The notes: generated from the letters alone by a model not told the origin. Positions 10,269 to 21,137 are shown, counted from the first letter of the stretch. The stretch: DNA of 64,000 bases from Homarus americanus (GCF_018991925.1 NW_024753828.1:6396917-6460916), one strand, 5' to 3'. Translations and numbers: made by a program.

Positions 10269-10466
10269 GCGACCTGTGGTGTAATGGCCAGCATGCTAGC
10301 CTCGCAAGAGAGCGGACCCGGGTTAGATCCCCGGGCAGGGAGAAACTATGGGCAAGTTTCTTTACGCCATTTCCCAGCAGTAATTGAGAACCTAGAGTCC
10401 GAGATGTTAATCGATTTGTGGATCGTGTTCCGGGGTAATGGTTAGTCAGGGCAGTTGGCGAGTTAA
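10268..10466 (+). mobile_element. tRNA-derived SINE
   Basis: The first 75 bp look like a tRNA gene. Box A TGGTGTAATGG (10,277-10,287) matches the consensus TRGYNNARNNG fully, and box B GGTTAGATCCC (10,321-10,331) matches ten of eleven positions, at normal spacing. There is no clean acceptor-stem pairing or tRNA 3' end. The sequence runs on into about 120 bp of non-tRNA body, which marks a SINE head and not a tRNA gene. It sits between a TATG array and a LINE tail. Confidence 0.7.
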
Positions 10467-10762
10467 GAACATAAGAAAATAAGGAGTCTGCAATAGGCCG
10501 GTTGGCCTGTTCATGGCAGCTCCTGTCGAGAGTTACTAGCCTCCTTTTGAAACTTTCCAGCGTTCCCGCACTTACTACAAAGTTGCTAAGCTTGTTCCAC
10601 TCGTCTACCACCCTATTTGTCCGGTCTTCTCGGACTATTCCTTGATACTGGGTCATGCAACTCGTTAACTTAGGGTGTGGTTGTTGTGTTGGCGGCAGCT
10701 TCTACACCTTAAACAAATTCACGCTTAGGGCCGGCCATCCTCGTTACAAGAGGGGCAACTGT
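10467..10762 (-). pseudogene. CR1-like LINE 3' fragment (reverse transcriptase ORF C-terminus)
   Basis: The minus strand encodes NRVVDEWNKLSNFVVSAGTL and a following SFKRRL, a C-terminal block that also appears at 56,349-56,820 and 58,608-58,800. Then comes the LINE tail (GCCAACCGGCCTATTGCAGA type) ending in TTATTTTCTTATGTTC. The fragment is severely 5'-truncated, with no polymerase core. The open frame that extends left of it on this strand runs through the SINE and the TATG array and is not part of the protein. Confidence 0.75.
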
Positions 10763-10778
10763 TATGTATGTATGTATC
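10762..10778. repeat. (TATG)n stub, right part
   Basis: TTATGTATGTATGTATC resumes after the SINE/LINE pair, so that pair probably lies inside an originally continuous TATG array. Confidence 0.7.
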
Positions 10779-11204
10779 CTAAGTGGTGTTTGTGTATTGA
10801 CAAGCCAGGGTGTTATGTGGTGGCATTAGTAACGTGGGTGACAGTGCGATGTATTTACCGGCGTGTGGGGTTGGGGGGGGGGTAGTAGGAGGGGGTAGTA
10901 GAGAGTGAGAAAACAACTCCTCCTGACGACTGTGAGTTGCCTCCTCAAGGTGAACAAGAAAGCCGGGTTAGAACTATTGCCTGTTGGCTTGAGACACAAA
11001 AAATTAGGGACATCTTTTTTTTGTTTTTCGGATACAACTACTGCGCGTTCTCTCTCTCTTCTAACTAGTGACAATGGTGTGGCCATCGCATTCTCTAATG
11101 TTCTCAGATAACAAAACAATTGAACAGCCTGAGCGAGGATGAGAAGTGGTCACCCCCCCCCCGACTCCTCCTGTACCCTGATGACCCTTAGCCAGAAGAA
11201 CTTA
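10779..11204. other. Unique stretch with G-run and C-run
   Basis: Contains a G-rich run at 10,866-10,895 and a C-run at 11,151-11,162. No gene supported. Confidence 0.55.
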
Positions 11205-11420
11205 TAGACATGTAAACAGGTAGATGGGTAGACAGGTAGACGGGTTGTTAGGTAGACGGGTAATTAGGTAGACGGGTTGTTAGGTAGACGGGTTGTTAGG
11301 TAGACGGGTAATTAGGTAGACGGGTTGTTAGGTAGACGGGTTGTTAGGTAGACGGGTAATTAGGTAGACGGGTTGTTAGGTAGACGGGTTGTTAGGTAGA
11401 CAGATAGAAGGGTAGATAGA
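11205..11420. repeat. 16-bp minisatellite (GTAGACGGGTTGTTAG)
   Basis: About twelve units alternating GTAGACGGGTTGTTAG and GTAGACGGGTAATTAG, with the TTGTTAG form usually doubled, which gives a 48-bp higher-order period. Confidence 0.94.
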
Positions 11421-11611
11421 TAAACAGATAGATAGGTGAGGAATATAAACAACTCATTACACCTCAAATACCTAAACTTTTTTTTTTTGTAGAATTATTT
11501 ATCGTCTAGTATTGGAAAAAGTAAATAAACTTGGACATAAAGCATTGGCGAAATATGTATATCATCTAACTTAGTATTAATCCCTTAAGTAAAGTCTAAA
11601 GACACATTAAC

Positions 11612-11842
11612 GCGTATAGGTTAAAACAGTACATCCGCCTATAGGTTAAAACAGTACATCCGCTTATAGGTTAAAACAGTACATCCGCGTATAGGTTAAA
11701 ACAGTACATCCGCTTATAGGTTAAAACAGTACATCCGCGTATAGGTTAAAACAGTACATCCGCGTATAGGTTAAAACAGTACATCTGCGTATAGGTTAAA
11801 ACAGTACATCCGCCTATAGGTTAAAACAGTACATCCGCTTGT
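11612..11842. repeat. 25-bp minisatellite (ATAGGTTAAAACAGTACATC core)
   Basis: Nine nearly identical 25-bp units that vary only in the CCGCGT/CCGCCT/CCGCTT linker. Confidence 0.96.
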
Positions 11843-12069
11843 TATCCAGAGTCCTGCAAAAAATGTGAATAAACTGATAACAAGTTGGATTCACGTCTCT
11901 GGTTATATCATTGTTATCGCCCAGTACTCGAGGCCCTATATAGAGTAAATCTATCAAGAGGAATAATTTTATGAAGCTTATGGTGAAGGAGAGACACAGG
12001 GCGGGTGTGTTGTTCCATGTCCCGTTGGAGGAAACTGATGCCGCGCCCTCACTCGTTTGCTCAGTGAGG

Positions 12070-12078
<9 letters not shown>

Positions 12079-12126
<48 letters not shown>
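12079..12126. repeat. (AC)n microsatellite
   Basis: About 24 AC units. Confidence 0.97.
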
Positions 12127-12128
<2 letters not shown>

Positions 12129-12290
12129 TACCTTGAACCAAATACAAGCTGAAAACATGATAGCGTCTATACCTCAGCTGTACTTGTTCCTAATAATAAT
12201 AAAAAAAGTCTCCTGTGAGTCTCTTGTGATCATAGACTCAAGTAGAATCATTGTTATCCTCAGAAAATAATTTGTAGATGAATTTGAAGT

Positions 12291-12318
12291 AAACCTAACC
12301 TAACCTAACCTAACCTAC
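12291..12318 (-). repeat. Short CCTAA block
   Basis: Five CCTAA pentamers. Confidence 0.88.
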
Positions 12319-12738
12319 TATGTCCACTGTAAGTTGACTAGATGACAAAAGACAATCACGTATATAGAACAATTAACAAGATCATTAGACCCCAAGATGT
12401 CGTCATAGTTAGACTAATGCTAGGGGTAAAATTACCTTTTGGCATTTTGTCCCTTTATGCAAATGTAAACACTATGCCCAGCCATTATGCCCACACAATA
12501 CAATGTGTCTCGGACTGTGTTAGATAGATAATGATGATGATAATGATTTTACAATGATTTTACTCTACATTTTATACTAAGAATACAACTAAAAATTCTC
12601 CTTAATTATTCAGTGTCACAATTATTCTTTTTTTTTTATCTCTTCTCAAATAAATTTTTTTTATTAGCATTCACAGGATGAGTATGGGGGTGCACAATGA
12701 ACTAGTCAGTATTTGTGGGCATATTCCAATTCAGTTGC
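12319..12738. other. A/T-rich unique stretch
   Basis: No gene or element recognised. Confidence 0.55.
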
Positions 12739-12849
12739 TCATCTACACCACCAGTCACCATCACCACCATCATCACTACCACCATCACTAACACCTACAC
12801 CATCACCTACACCACTACCTACACCACCTGTTAAGTGTCACAGCCTGTC

Positions 12850-12903
<54 letters not shown>
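12739..12903. repeat. ACC/ATC-rich block followed by (GT)n
   Basis: CACCACCATCACTAACACCTACACC type short repeats to 12,830, then about 26 GT units from 12,852. Confidence 0.93.
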
Positions 12904-12905
<2 letters not shown>

Positions 12906-13067
12906 TGGTCTGCTCAGCTGTTGTTGACAGAGGCCGATACTATCACGGAGGAGGAAATACTACAGCGCCCAAAGTGGTCTTTGTCGGGCAGCCTGCATCC
13001 GTGTGTGGGGCAGAGAGTTCCTCGGGAAGCTAGGGGGTGAGGGAGAGAATGGGGGGAGGAAGGAGGA

Positions 13068-13068
13068 G

Positions 13069-13099
<31 letters not shown>

Positions 13100-13134
13100 G
13101 AGTTACACAGATATTGGAAAAGACTGTCTAAAGA

Positions 13135-13177
<43 letters not shown>

Positions 13178-13213
13178 GAGTTACACAGGATATTGGAAAA
13201 GACTGTCTAAAGA

Positions 13214-13260
<47 letters not shown>

Positions 13261-13292
13261 ATACACAGGATATTGAAAAGACTGTCTAAAGA

Positions 13293-13337
<45 letters not shown>

Positions 13338-13373
13338 GAGTTACACAGGATATTGAAAAGCACCGTCTAAAGA

Positions 13374-13450
<77 letters not shown>
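13068..13450. repeat. Higher-order array of (GA)n blocks with a conserved linker
   Basis: Five GA runs are separated by four copies of a spacer of about 45 bp that contains GAGTTACACAGGATATTG and GACTGTCTAAAGAGTAAG. Each run with its spacer behaves as one unit of 60-75 bp, and the last GA run is much longer. Minus-strand Ser-Leu open frames are read-through. Confidence 0.95.
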
Positions 13451-13452
<2 letters not shown>

Positions 13453-14185
13453 AACGCTGATTAAGTAAAGAGGAAAATACAAGTATAAATGAAAGATGGT
13501 AGACGAGGGATAAGGGAAGATAAATAGAAACGTAAAGAAAATACACACGTGAACAGATACTTACAACGGTGAGTGAAGAATGAGAGGGCGGGGAGAATGG
13601 TCACACGTAAGATCTTATATAAATGTTAACAGTAAAGGGTAAGAGACAGTAAGAACAAACGATAAACGGGAGAAAATTGAATAATGAAAGATAACGTCTG
13701 AGTAAATAAAAATCTCAATTAAGATAATAAACAGTTTGATGAAGATAAATAATACAAGTGAAGATAAAAAAGATGTTTTGATAATTAAAAAAAAAAGAAT
13801 TAAATATAATATGAAATGTATGTTATATTATTGTCTTGTAACAGTGAGGTGACCTTTCTCTCTCACCTGTCCCTGGGAAGAGAATTAAGGTGTTTCTTGT
13901 AATTAAAACAGCTGTCATGTGCAGTAAGAGGTGAGCTCCTCTTGGTTAAACCTGGCTGGGAGACGAGAGGAAAACATTAACACCATCTTGTGAATCCCAG
14001 ACGAATGTTAATGTGACTCAGGCAACGAAAAGGCATTACTTACTGATTTTCTTCATTTTAAAATAATATATTAGTTCTCTTATCACGCGGGAGGGGATTG
14101 GAGGGAATATTATGTCGACTACAAGTCTTCCAAATTTATCTACGAGTGACTTAACACAATAACATGTCACTGTAACACATCAGCC
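13451..14185. other. Unique A-rich stretch
   Basis: More than 700 bp with no coding or repeat signal that I recognise. Confidence 0.55.
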
Positions 14186-14189
14186 AGAG

Positions 14190-14950
14190 TCAGTTGATGA
14201 AGGAGTAGAGAGGGTGAATGAGGGCCCCATAAACCTAGAGAGGGTGAATGAGGGCCCCATAAACCTAGAGAGGGTGAATGAGGGCCCCATAAACCTAGAG
14301 AGGGTGAATGAGGGTCTCGTAAACCTAGAGAGGGTGAATGGGGCCCCTGAGCCTGGGGAGGGGTGAATGTGGGCTATAGGCATGGGGAGGGTGGATGAGA
14401 CCCATAGAGGAGGGTGAATGGGGGCCCCATAAGGAGGGGTGAATGAGGGCCCCTGAGGCCTGGAGGAGGATGGGGCCCAAATGGGAGGGGTGGATGATGT
14501 TGTAGGCCTGGGGAGGTGAATGGGGGCCCCTGAAACCAGAGGAGGGTGGATGGGGGCCCCAGGCCTGGGGGAGGGGGTGGGATGGGGGCCTGGGCGTGGG
14601 GAGGGGGTGAGATGGGGGCCCCTGGGCCAGAGTGGATGGGGCCCCATGTGGGCCCTGGAGGAGTGGATGAGACACAAAGCCTAGAGAGGGGTGAATGAGG
14701 GCCCATAAACAGAGAGAGGTGAATGAGGGACACAAACCTGAGAGGGTGAATGAGGGCCTATAGGCCTAGAGAGGGTGAATGGGGCCCCATAAACCTAGAG
14801 AGGGTGAATGAGGGCCCCATAAACCTAGGGAGGGTGAATGAGAGCCCCCACAAGCCTAGAGAGGGTGAATGAGGGCCCCCACAAGCCTAGAGAGGGTGAA
14901 TGAGAGCCCCCACAAGCCTCGAGAGGGTGAATGAGAGCCCCCACGAGCCT
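14190..14950. repeat. 30-bp minisatellite (AGAGAGGGTGAATGAGGGCC core)
   Basis: About 25 units, exact at both ends and degenerate in the middle. Three overlapping minus-strand Pro/His-rich open frames of 119-165 codons run in different frames and are repeat read-through. Confidence 0.94.
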
Positions 14951-15335
14951 CAAGAGGACCCACTGTTACCCCTTGCCAGGTCAACTCAAAGGGTCAAATT
15001 CGCTTAAGGTAATTGCGATCCGTTTGAGTGAGACTAGACTCTGCCTCTCTCTTCCTTTGTCTTCTCTCTCTATTTTGTCTCATTTTCTCTCGTTTCTATA
15101 ATTCCCACCGACGTAAAAATGAATATTATTATAATCTGATAATTTGTGCACACCGATAATTATCTTCACTACAACTTATAACTGTGTCTTAATTATTTTT
15201 TTCCTCGAGATTTCAGAATTATTTACGTGTTTTTTCCCCTCCAATATTTCCTTCAAGATTAAAGAGTTGCCAGTCATGTCTGTCGGTGATTATTTCTTTC
15301 TCTTGACGACTCCATGTTGATTACTGTCTCTGTCT
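14951..15335. other. Unique stretch
   Basis: No element recognised. Confidence 0.55.
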
Positions 15336-15340
15336 ATCTA

Positions 15341-15419
<79 letters not shown>

Positions 15420-15420
15420 T
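15336..15420. repeat. (CTGT)n microsatellite
   Basis: About twenty CTGT units. Confidence 0.97.
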
Positions 15421-15758
15421 CCAGGATGCAAAGAGTTCGCGAAAATATTCCCCTTGACGCAGAAAGTCTTGACTCTGTATACGAAAGTCAGGTTTCTCAC
15501 TTATTAGACTACAGGTACAGGTAGGGAAGGGGGGGGGGATTAGGGCAGGTAAGTACGTCACTAATAAACCCAGTCATTATAATCTTGTTTTTGTTTCCAT
15601 ATAAAGTTGTAATTGTGTTGGGAGATGAGATGGTTTTGTGGGGTGTGTGAGAGGTGAACAGAGGACAGTACTGATGGTGTCAACTACAGATGGTACAGTG
15701 GTGTTTAATATATCATGCCTGTAGGTGCAGCGGTTAAAGTAATGAAGATTATGCTGAA

Positions 15759-15761
<3 letters not shown>

Positions 15762-15812
<51 letters not shown>
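15762..15812. repeat. (GT)n microsatellite
   Basis: About 25 GT units running into GAGAGA and ATAATA. Confidence 0.97.
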
Positions 15813-15818
<6 letters not shown>

Positions 15819-17158
15819 TAATAATAATAATTAACGATTTATTGAATAGTTCTGCAGTCCGAAGGCTGAAAATATACATTAGACAAAAATGACTTATTAC
15901 ATACAAAGACATGGGGTGGGTGGGTCGTTTAACAAAAGCCTTCATTACTGAAAGGAGAAGGAACAATGATTGAACATACAAATTATTATAGTTTACAGTT
16001 GGTGGCCCGGGCTGGTCTCTTGCCCTACTGTGTGAGGTCACGTAGGCCACGTGGTGTAGTAACTCGTCCGTAGGTGTAGATATAAAGGACCTCACTTGGT
16101 CATGGAGACACCGGGTGGTGTAAAGTGGTATCACATTACCTCACTCTGCTAAGTGGTGTGTGGTATCTCGTAGTCAGGTGTAAAGCCGACCCACTGTTGT
16201 TCCCGGGGTGGACTAATTAACACCGCCTGGACAGAAGATGGTGGTCAGTTCCCAGGGATGCTTATTTCTGGGATTGTGGACCTCACTGGTGGGTTAAGTC
16301 AGGTTTGCGAAGGTGTGTTACTCTCTACACAGGGACGAACTATGCACAAACTATACACTCATAACTAATGTTGGTGTTATAATATGCTACTATAGTATTT
16401 AAGTGCTAAGGTCTTTTTAGTGTTTTTTTTTACATAATAACGTAAGAACATACGAACAAAATATAGTTAATTATTACCCTTTAGTTGAAATTAACGCTTT
16501 ATTTACTTTCGTAACTCAAGAAACTTTTTCATTACGAAACATTTGAGAAGATGTCGATATAATTCCTGTGTTTAGAAATCAGAAAAATTATTACTAGACT
16601 TCTACATAAAAGAGAATAAACAAAACAAAGCACCAATCACAACTCAGCACTATTCAATACATCTCTTGTGATTAGACGGTATATTAGGGGAGATATTATC
16701 AGCTCCGGCTCACGAGGGGATCCAAGTCACTTCTTTTACCACCTCAGATAGAACTCAAAGCTCCCAATGGGATAAAATTCTTAGGATAACACAAATATTT
16801 GCTGTGTGATAACGTTAAGTTCCTCTGGTCCAATATGATAGCCAGTCTAAACACAGCTTTCTATTTTATATTAAGTCCGCGCATAAAAGCTTTAATATTC
16901 TTACTTTACGATGCTAACTCATGCGTGATAATATACATTACGCTTATATGTATATTTTCGATACATAGCTCTATATTATTGGTATGTATAGTAGTTGTTT
17001 TTCACAGTGATCCTTTTGGAAGTATCGAGACGGCCAGAGATTGTCCTGATACATTCTGTTGATGATGAAACCCCCAGCAGAAGTGTGAGAGGTGAGGTGT
17101 TAGGTGACCTTCCTCCGCCCCTGCATTAGGCTAAGGGTCACAGACAGGCGGATGTGAG
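15813..17158. other. Unique stretch, 1.3 kb
   Basis: The longest repeat-poor stretch in the left half. It has no credible open frame, splice pair or element. The 87-codon plus frame at 16,799-17,062 is isolated and shows no domain I recognise. Confidence 0.5.
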
Positions 17159-17285
17159 AGTTGGCGGAGGAGGAGGAGGACAAGGGGAAGAGAGGAGGGC
17201 ATGGGGAAGAGAGAGAGAGAGGGAGGAGGATAAGGGGAATAGAGAGGGGGCGTGGAGGAAGAGGAAAGGGGGGGTAGGAGGAGAA
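17159..17285. repeat. Purine-rich (GGA-type) simple sequence
   Basis: GGAGGAGGAGGA, GAGAGAGG and similar short purine repeats. Confidence 0.85.
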
Positions 17286-17634
17286 CAGGAAGAATGGAAG
17301 CTTGTGTGAGGAAGCTCCGCCTGGCTGGTGAGACGAACTGATTACACGCTTCAGAAATTGTGTGAGCTGCAGGGGTTGCCACGTCATCATCCGAGGCACT
17401 CATTTTGGGGGTCAAGGGGATAAATAAATACGCCACTCATTACGTCGAGAGTGTAAAGGATAAACAAAGTGACGATGGAGGAGAGGGCGTGTGTGGTTGG
17501 AGAAGGAGGTTCATGGTTCTTCTATATAATTTTTACTCTTTTTTTTAGTCTGTTATTCACTTTACCACATTAGTTCCTCACCTTGATACGTCTTCTCATT
17601 GCATTCATTAACTTAACACGTGATAAAAGGCGTC

Positions 17635-17748
17635 TTTCTGTCTGTCTGTGTGGGTATCTGTCTGTCTGTCTGTCTGTGTGGGTGTCTGTCTGTCTGTGTA
17701 GGTGTCTGTTTGTCTGTCTGTGTGGGTGTCTGTCTGTCTGTCTGACAC
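17635..17748. repeat. (TCTG)n with GTGTGGGTG interruptions
   Basis: Compound repeat of TCTG units separated by TGTGTGGGTG blocks. Confidence 0.93.
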
Positions 17749-17975
17749 ATCTCCTCCCGTGGGCTGTCTGGCTGTGATGTAGTTTTTCAGTAACTTTGAA
17801 GGATCATAGATTAAAGAGAAAGAGAGAGAGAGGAGGGGAGGGGGGTATAGATGCTACAAAGACAAGATAAAATTTACTAATGAACTTATTTGACTCGAGT
17901 TAATTCGACAGCAAAAATAAAAAATCAACTTCCAGTCATGGTAAATAATTCCCTTTGATTATCACTAACTCTTGC

Positions 17976-17979
<4 letters not shown>

Positions 17980-18048
<69 letters not shown>
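17980..18048. repeat. (GT)n microsatellite
   Basis: About 34 GT units. Confidence 0.97.
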
Positions 18049-18050
<2 letters not shown>

Positions 18051-18179
18051 AAGTAGAGTTCTTATTCATCTCTTCTCTCTCCTTATCTATTTGTTAGTAT
18101 ATTTACCTCTGCCGTTATCTCCATACACGTTTATTTGTTATTGTGTTCTTGTTTATGTTGTGTAGTCTATCATCTCTTG

Positions 18180-18280
18180 GTGCTTCAGCTTGAGGCGAAT
18201 GATCAGCTTGAGGCGAAATGATCAGCTTGAAGCGAATGATCAGTTTGAGGCGAAATGATCAGGTTGAAGCGAATGATCAG
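18180..18280. repeat. GATCAGCTTGAGGCGAAT minisatellite
   Basis: Five to six units of 18-19 bp with GAGGCG/GAAGCG variation. Confidence 0.9.
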
Positions 18281-18670
18281 TTTATACAGTGTAAGGTTAA
18301 TAATATGTATGATTTGTATGAGTGTATGCATAGAGTCGAACTGTATAATGAATATGTATAAATGATATTAGCTTATGTATATTTTATCTCAAGATGTGTA
18401 TAGAATATTTATAAATTAGCTTGCAATGTTAACTACAGATCTTGAATGTTAATAGACATCCTTTAGTTATGTTTTTGTTAATGTTAAATGGCGTTAATGT
18501 GGTAATATGTTTTAATATTCACTAGACATTTTTATTAGTATGAGTGTAATGAAATCAATCGACACGGTGCCTATTAGGAGAGAGATTTTATAATAGGAGT
18601 GTTTGGATTATTAAGTCTTTAAATTTAAATTATAATAAATATCTTGAAATTTAGATAAAAGTATGTTGGC

Positions 18671-18672
<2 letters not shown>

Positions 18673-18700
<28 letters not shown>
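18673..18700. repeat. (CT)n microsatellite
   Basis: CT run about 50 bp upstream of the candidate splice acceptor. It is separate from the acceptor's own pyrimidine tract. Confidence 0.93.
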
Positions 18701-18701
<1 letters not shown>

Positions 18702-18719
18702 AGTTACCCAGAGCTTCTA

Positions 18720-18812
18720 GTAACCTAATACCTTTTCTTTTCTTCCTCAGGTAAGCCAGGTAATGGAGGTGAGGCAGGTGATCACAGTGACTCAGTCCAT
18801 CAAGGTAAGACG
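18720..18812 (+). promoter_or_regulatory. Candidate recursive splice site with an RS-exon-like donor
   Basis: A branch-point-like CTAAT (18,725-18,729) is followed by a pyrimidine tract (CCTTTTCTTTTCTTCCTCAG, 18,731-18,750) whose AG abuts GTAAGC. This back-to-back AG|GTAAG is the layout of a zero-length recursive splice site in long introns. A second donor, AAG|GTAAGA, lies 54 nt downstream at 18,805, as in recursive-splice exons. Other donor-like AG|GT steps fall between them (GTAATG, GTGAGG, GTGATC). The splicing role is inference; the motifs are plain in the sequence. Confidence 0.5.
18751..18804 (+). CDS. Possible 54-nt host micro-exon
   Basis: This interval, between the acceptor AG at 18,750 and the donor GTAAGA at 18,805, is 54 nt, a multiple of three. 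In its first frame it reads VSQVMEVRQVITVTQSIK with no stop; the third frame is also open (KPGNGGEAGDHSDSVHQ). It is too short for domain assignment and I recognise no family. It may be an ordinary micro-exon of a gene whose other exons lie outside the window, or a recursive-splice exon that is usually skipped. No other convincing host exon was found. Confidence 0.35.
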
Positions 18813-19226
18813 CTCGTTCTTACCTGTGTTGACAAGGCGGGTCGAGTCCAGCCTTAGGCCTCGTCGTCAGTCTGTCCGTCTGTATGTAAATCATCTGGTG
18901 GTACATTAACATTTGTAGTGGTGATTAAGTAAACATTTGTAGTCGAATGTTTATAGGAGATTTAGATTATTATATAAATTCAATTGTTTATGATGTTTGA
19001 TAGGAGTAATGACGCAGCTGAATCAAAATATTGGTTATAATGTTTGATAGGAGTAATGACGCAGCTGAATCAAAATAATTATACTCTGAGTGTTGTTTTG
19101 GTCTGAGTGATGTGTAGTAACTGCGTCATTTTACACTCAGAGATCATACTGTTTGGTTGTCAGTTGTTTTTGGGTTTTGATAATGGAAGAATTTTAGAAT
19201 CGTAGGTCGTAGGAGCTTGAGTAAAC
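18813..19226. other. Unique stretch with a perfect 38-bp direct repeat
   Basis: 18,993-19,030 recurs at 19,040-19,077 without change (shared core GATAGGAGTAATGACGCAGC), period 47. Nothing else recognised. Confidence 0.75.
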
Positions 19227-19227
19227 T

Positions 19228-19420
19228 ATGATGATTATTTATTTATTTATTATTTTTATTTTCATTGTATTTATTTATATATTTTTTATTTACTTGTTTA
19301 TTTATTTATTTTATAATTTTTATTTATTTATTCATTATTTTTATTTATTTATTTATTTTTGTTTATTTTATTATTTTTTATTTATTTATTTTTTATTTAC
19401 TTGTTTATTTATTTATTGTA
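19228..19420. repeat. (TTTA)n-rich simple sequence
   Basis: ATTTATTT units with TTTTTATT interruptions; open frames here are Phe/Ile/Tyr/Leu read-through. Confidence 0.92.
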
Positions 19421-20078
19421 GTTAAGGATAATTTTCTGTACCCTGAAAGGCGTATTTGTTAACGATAATTGTACTTATAATTATATTTTTGGGTTGAGAA
19501 ATTTCAACTATTGTATTTTCATAATTCTTTAATTTTTTTATCCGACATTTTGGTAGATTTAAGATATATACTATTATACTTTATCTACTTGACAGTCATC
19601 CAAACTTTAATCTAAACTTAGTAAATTAAACTCAAAATAACTAAAGATTCCAATAATTCTTTCAAGATGAAGAGTATCGTCACAAAGCCTCAATTTCCCT
19701 CTTGACTTTAATTTACAACAGACGAGGGAATCACGAGACGTTTCTACCATTGCTCTTCAACTGTGGTGCTGAATAATAAGGAAGGAATCTAATACCATGT
19801 TATATAAGATCACAAAAAACATCTTCAAGTTGATTTTAAGAACGATAGGGGATTGAATATTATAGGAAGGGGATCCAATCGTCTTAGATATACAAAATTC
19901 ACGTATAGCTTCCGGCAATGTGAGCTTCTGGATCTTCTTTTGTTTAACTTTGATCTGGTCTTCTGTTTTATGCATAGAGTCGGGGTAAGATTGACTTTTG
20001 TTTACGGTTTTGGTTGTTTACGGTCTTTTATTATTATGTGGAAAGGTTTTTGTTTTGTTGTGTATTAGTGAAAGTATG
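19421..20078. other. A/T-rich unique stretch
   Basis: No gene or element recognised. The 129-codon plus frame starting at 19,998 crosses into antisense LINE sequence and is not credible. Confidence 0.55.
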
Positions 20079-20132
20079 TGGGGGGGGATAGGGGGTACTG
20101 GGCTCGGGGTAGAGGGATGGAGGGGGGGGGGT
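20079..20132 (+). other. G-rich tract, possible G-quadruplex
   Basis: Runs of eight, five, three, four, three and ten G separated by short loops, directly next to the LINE tail that begins at 20,133. Confidence 0.6.
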
Positions 20133-20785
20133 AAGAACATAAGAATGGAGGAAACTGCAGCGGTCCTATTGGCTCATACTGGGCCATTGTTACGAGTTCG
20201 CTCCCGGTTGGATAGTTTGAGTACCTTTGTTATATCACATTTGTTCAGCCCTGACTTCCATTTATACACCTCTATCAGGTCGCCTCTTACTCTACGTCAC
20301 TTGAGGGCGTGCAGATTAATATGCTTTAACCTGTCTCTATACTCAAAGTTCCTAATGCCCGGGATTAGTCTTGTCATTCTCCTCTGAATTCTTTCCAATG
20401 ATTCTATATCCATTCTGTAATACGGTGACCAGAACTGAACTGCGTAATCCAAGTGAGGTCTCACAAGAGCAATATATAGTTTTAGGATGACCTCACTAGT
20501 CTTGTAACTAAAACTCCTTTGTGTGAACCCAAGTACTTTATTAGCCTTGTTTCGAGCAAATACACATTGTTGACTTGGTTTAAGATTCCTGCTTACAGTC
20601 GGATTTCTCTATAACATCGTTGTTCATCTGATATCTGGTTTCTCTGTTTACATCTCCTAGACTAAGTACTTTACATTTGTCCACATTACATTTCATCTGA
20701 CATTTTTCAGACCATTCGAATTTTTTTTTAGATCTTCTTGTAGTTTTGCGGAGTCCTCGTCAGATTTAATTACACTCCGGGTCCG
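20133..20785 (-). pseudogene. CR1-like LINE fragment (reverse transcriptase C-terminal part)
   Basis: On the minus strand this encodes, with frame breaks, the same protein stretch as 56,349-56,820 and reaches further upstream: residues like KCNVDKCKVLSLGD, then RSFSYKT, VRPHLDYAVQFWSP, ERIQRRMTRLIPGI and YRDRLKHINL. LINE reverse transcriptase ORFs end in such blocks. Against the copy at 33,961-34,562 it lacks roughly 200 bp between GGCCCAGTATGAGCC and AACAATGG near the 3' end. The 3' tail ends CTTATGTTCTTAC. It is 5'-truncated and inactive. Confidence 0.8.
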
Positions 20786-20904
20786 GGAATGGATAGGAGG
20801 ATTTTATTTATTTATTTTTAATGGTTACACGTGTGGCTATGTTTACACACAGACAAGGCCCATGTTGTTTGAGGTGGGCTGGCTGTTTATTATTATTATT
20901 ATTA
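20786..20904. other. Short spacer with (TTA)n
   Basis: Ends in TTATTATTATTATTA directly before the inverted repeat, resembling the reversed A-rich tail of a retroposon. Confidence 0.5.
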
Positions 20905-21019
20905 GCACTCCCCTACATCCTTGTGTAAGGTGAAGCGCAGAAGCGTTTACAGCGCCCAACAGGGAAGCATGCTAAGTTCATGCTTGCCTTTATGTCTCAT
21001 GAGTTAAGGGCGTAGAAGC
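20905..21019. repeat. Perfect inverted repeat, left arm (115 bp)
   Basis: Exact reverse complement of 21,138-21,252, with no mismatch found on reading. It starts GCACTCCCCTACATCC and ends GGGCGTAGAAGC. The spacer is 118 bp. Confidence 0.92.
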
Positions 21020-21137
21020 TGTTCCTCTGGGTCAAGGCCTTATGTAAGTCAAGAGAGGTCACGCTGCTAACACGACCCTTGGGAGCCACGCGCAAGATTA
21101 TTCAATAACTTGATGACATAAACCATTGACTCTTCAG

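Noticed and set aside
10268..10345. Functional tRNA gene
   Set aside because: Box A and box B are good, but acceptor-stem pairing and a clean 3' end are missing, and the sequence continues into a SINE body.
14180..14735. Three Pro/His-rich minus-strand frames
   Set aside because: They overlap in different frames over a 30-bp minisatellite.
16799..17062. 87-codon plus-strand frame
   Set aside because: Isolated, of unbiased composition and with no domain; compatible with chance in A/T-rich sequence.
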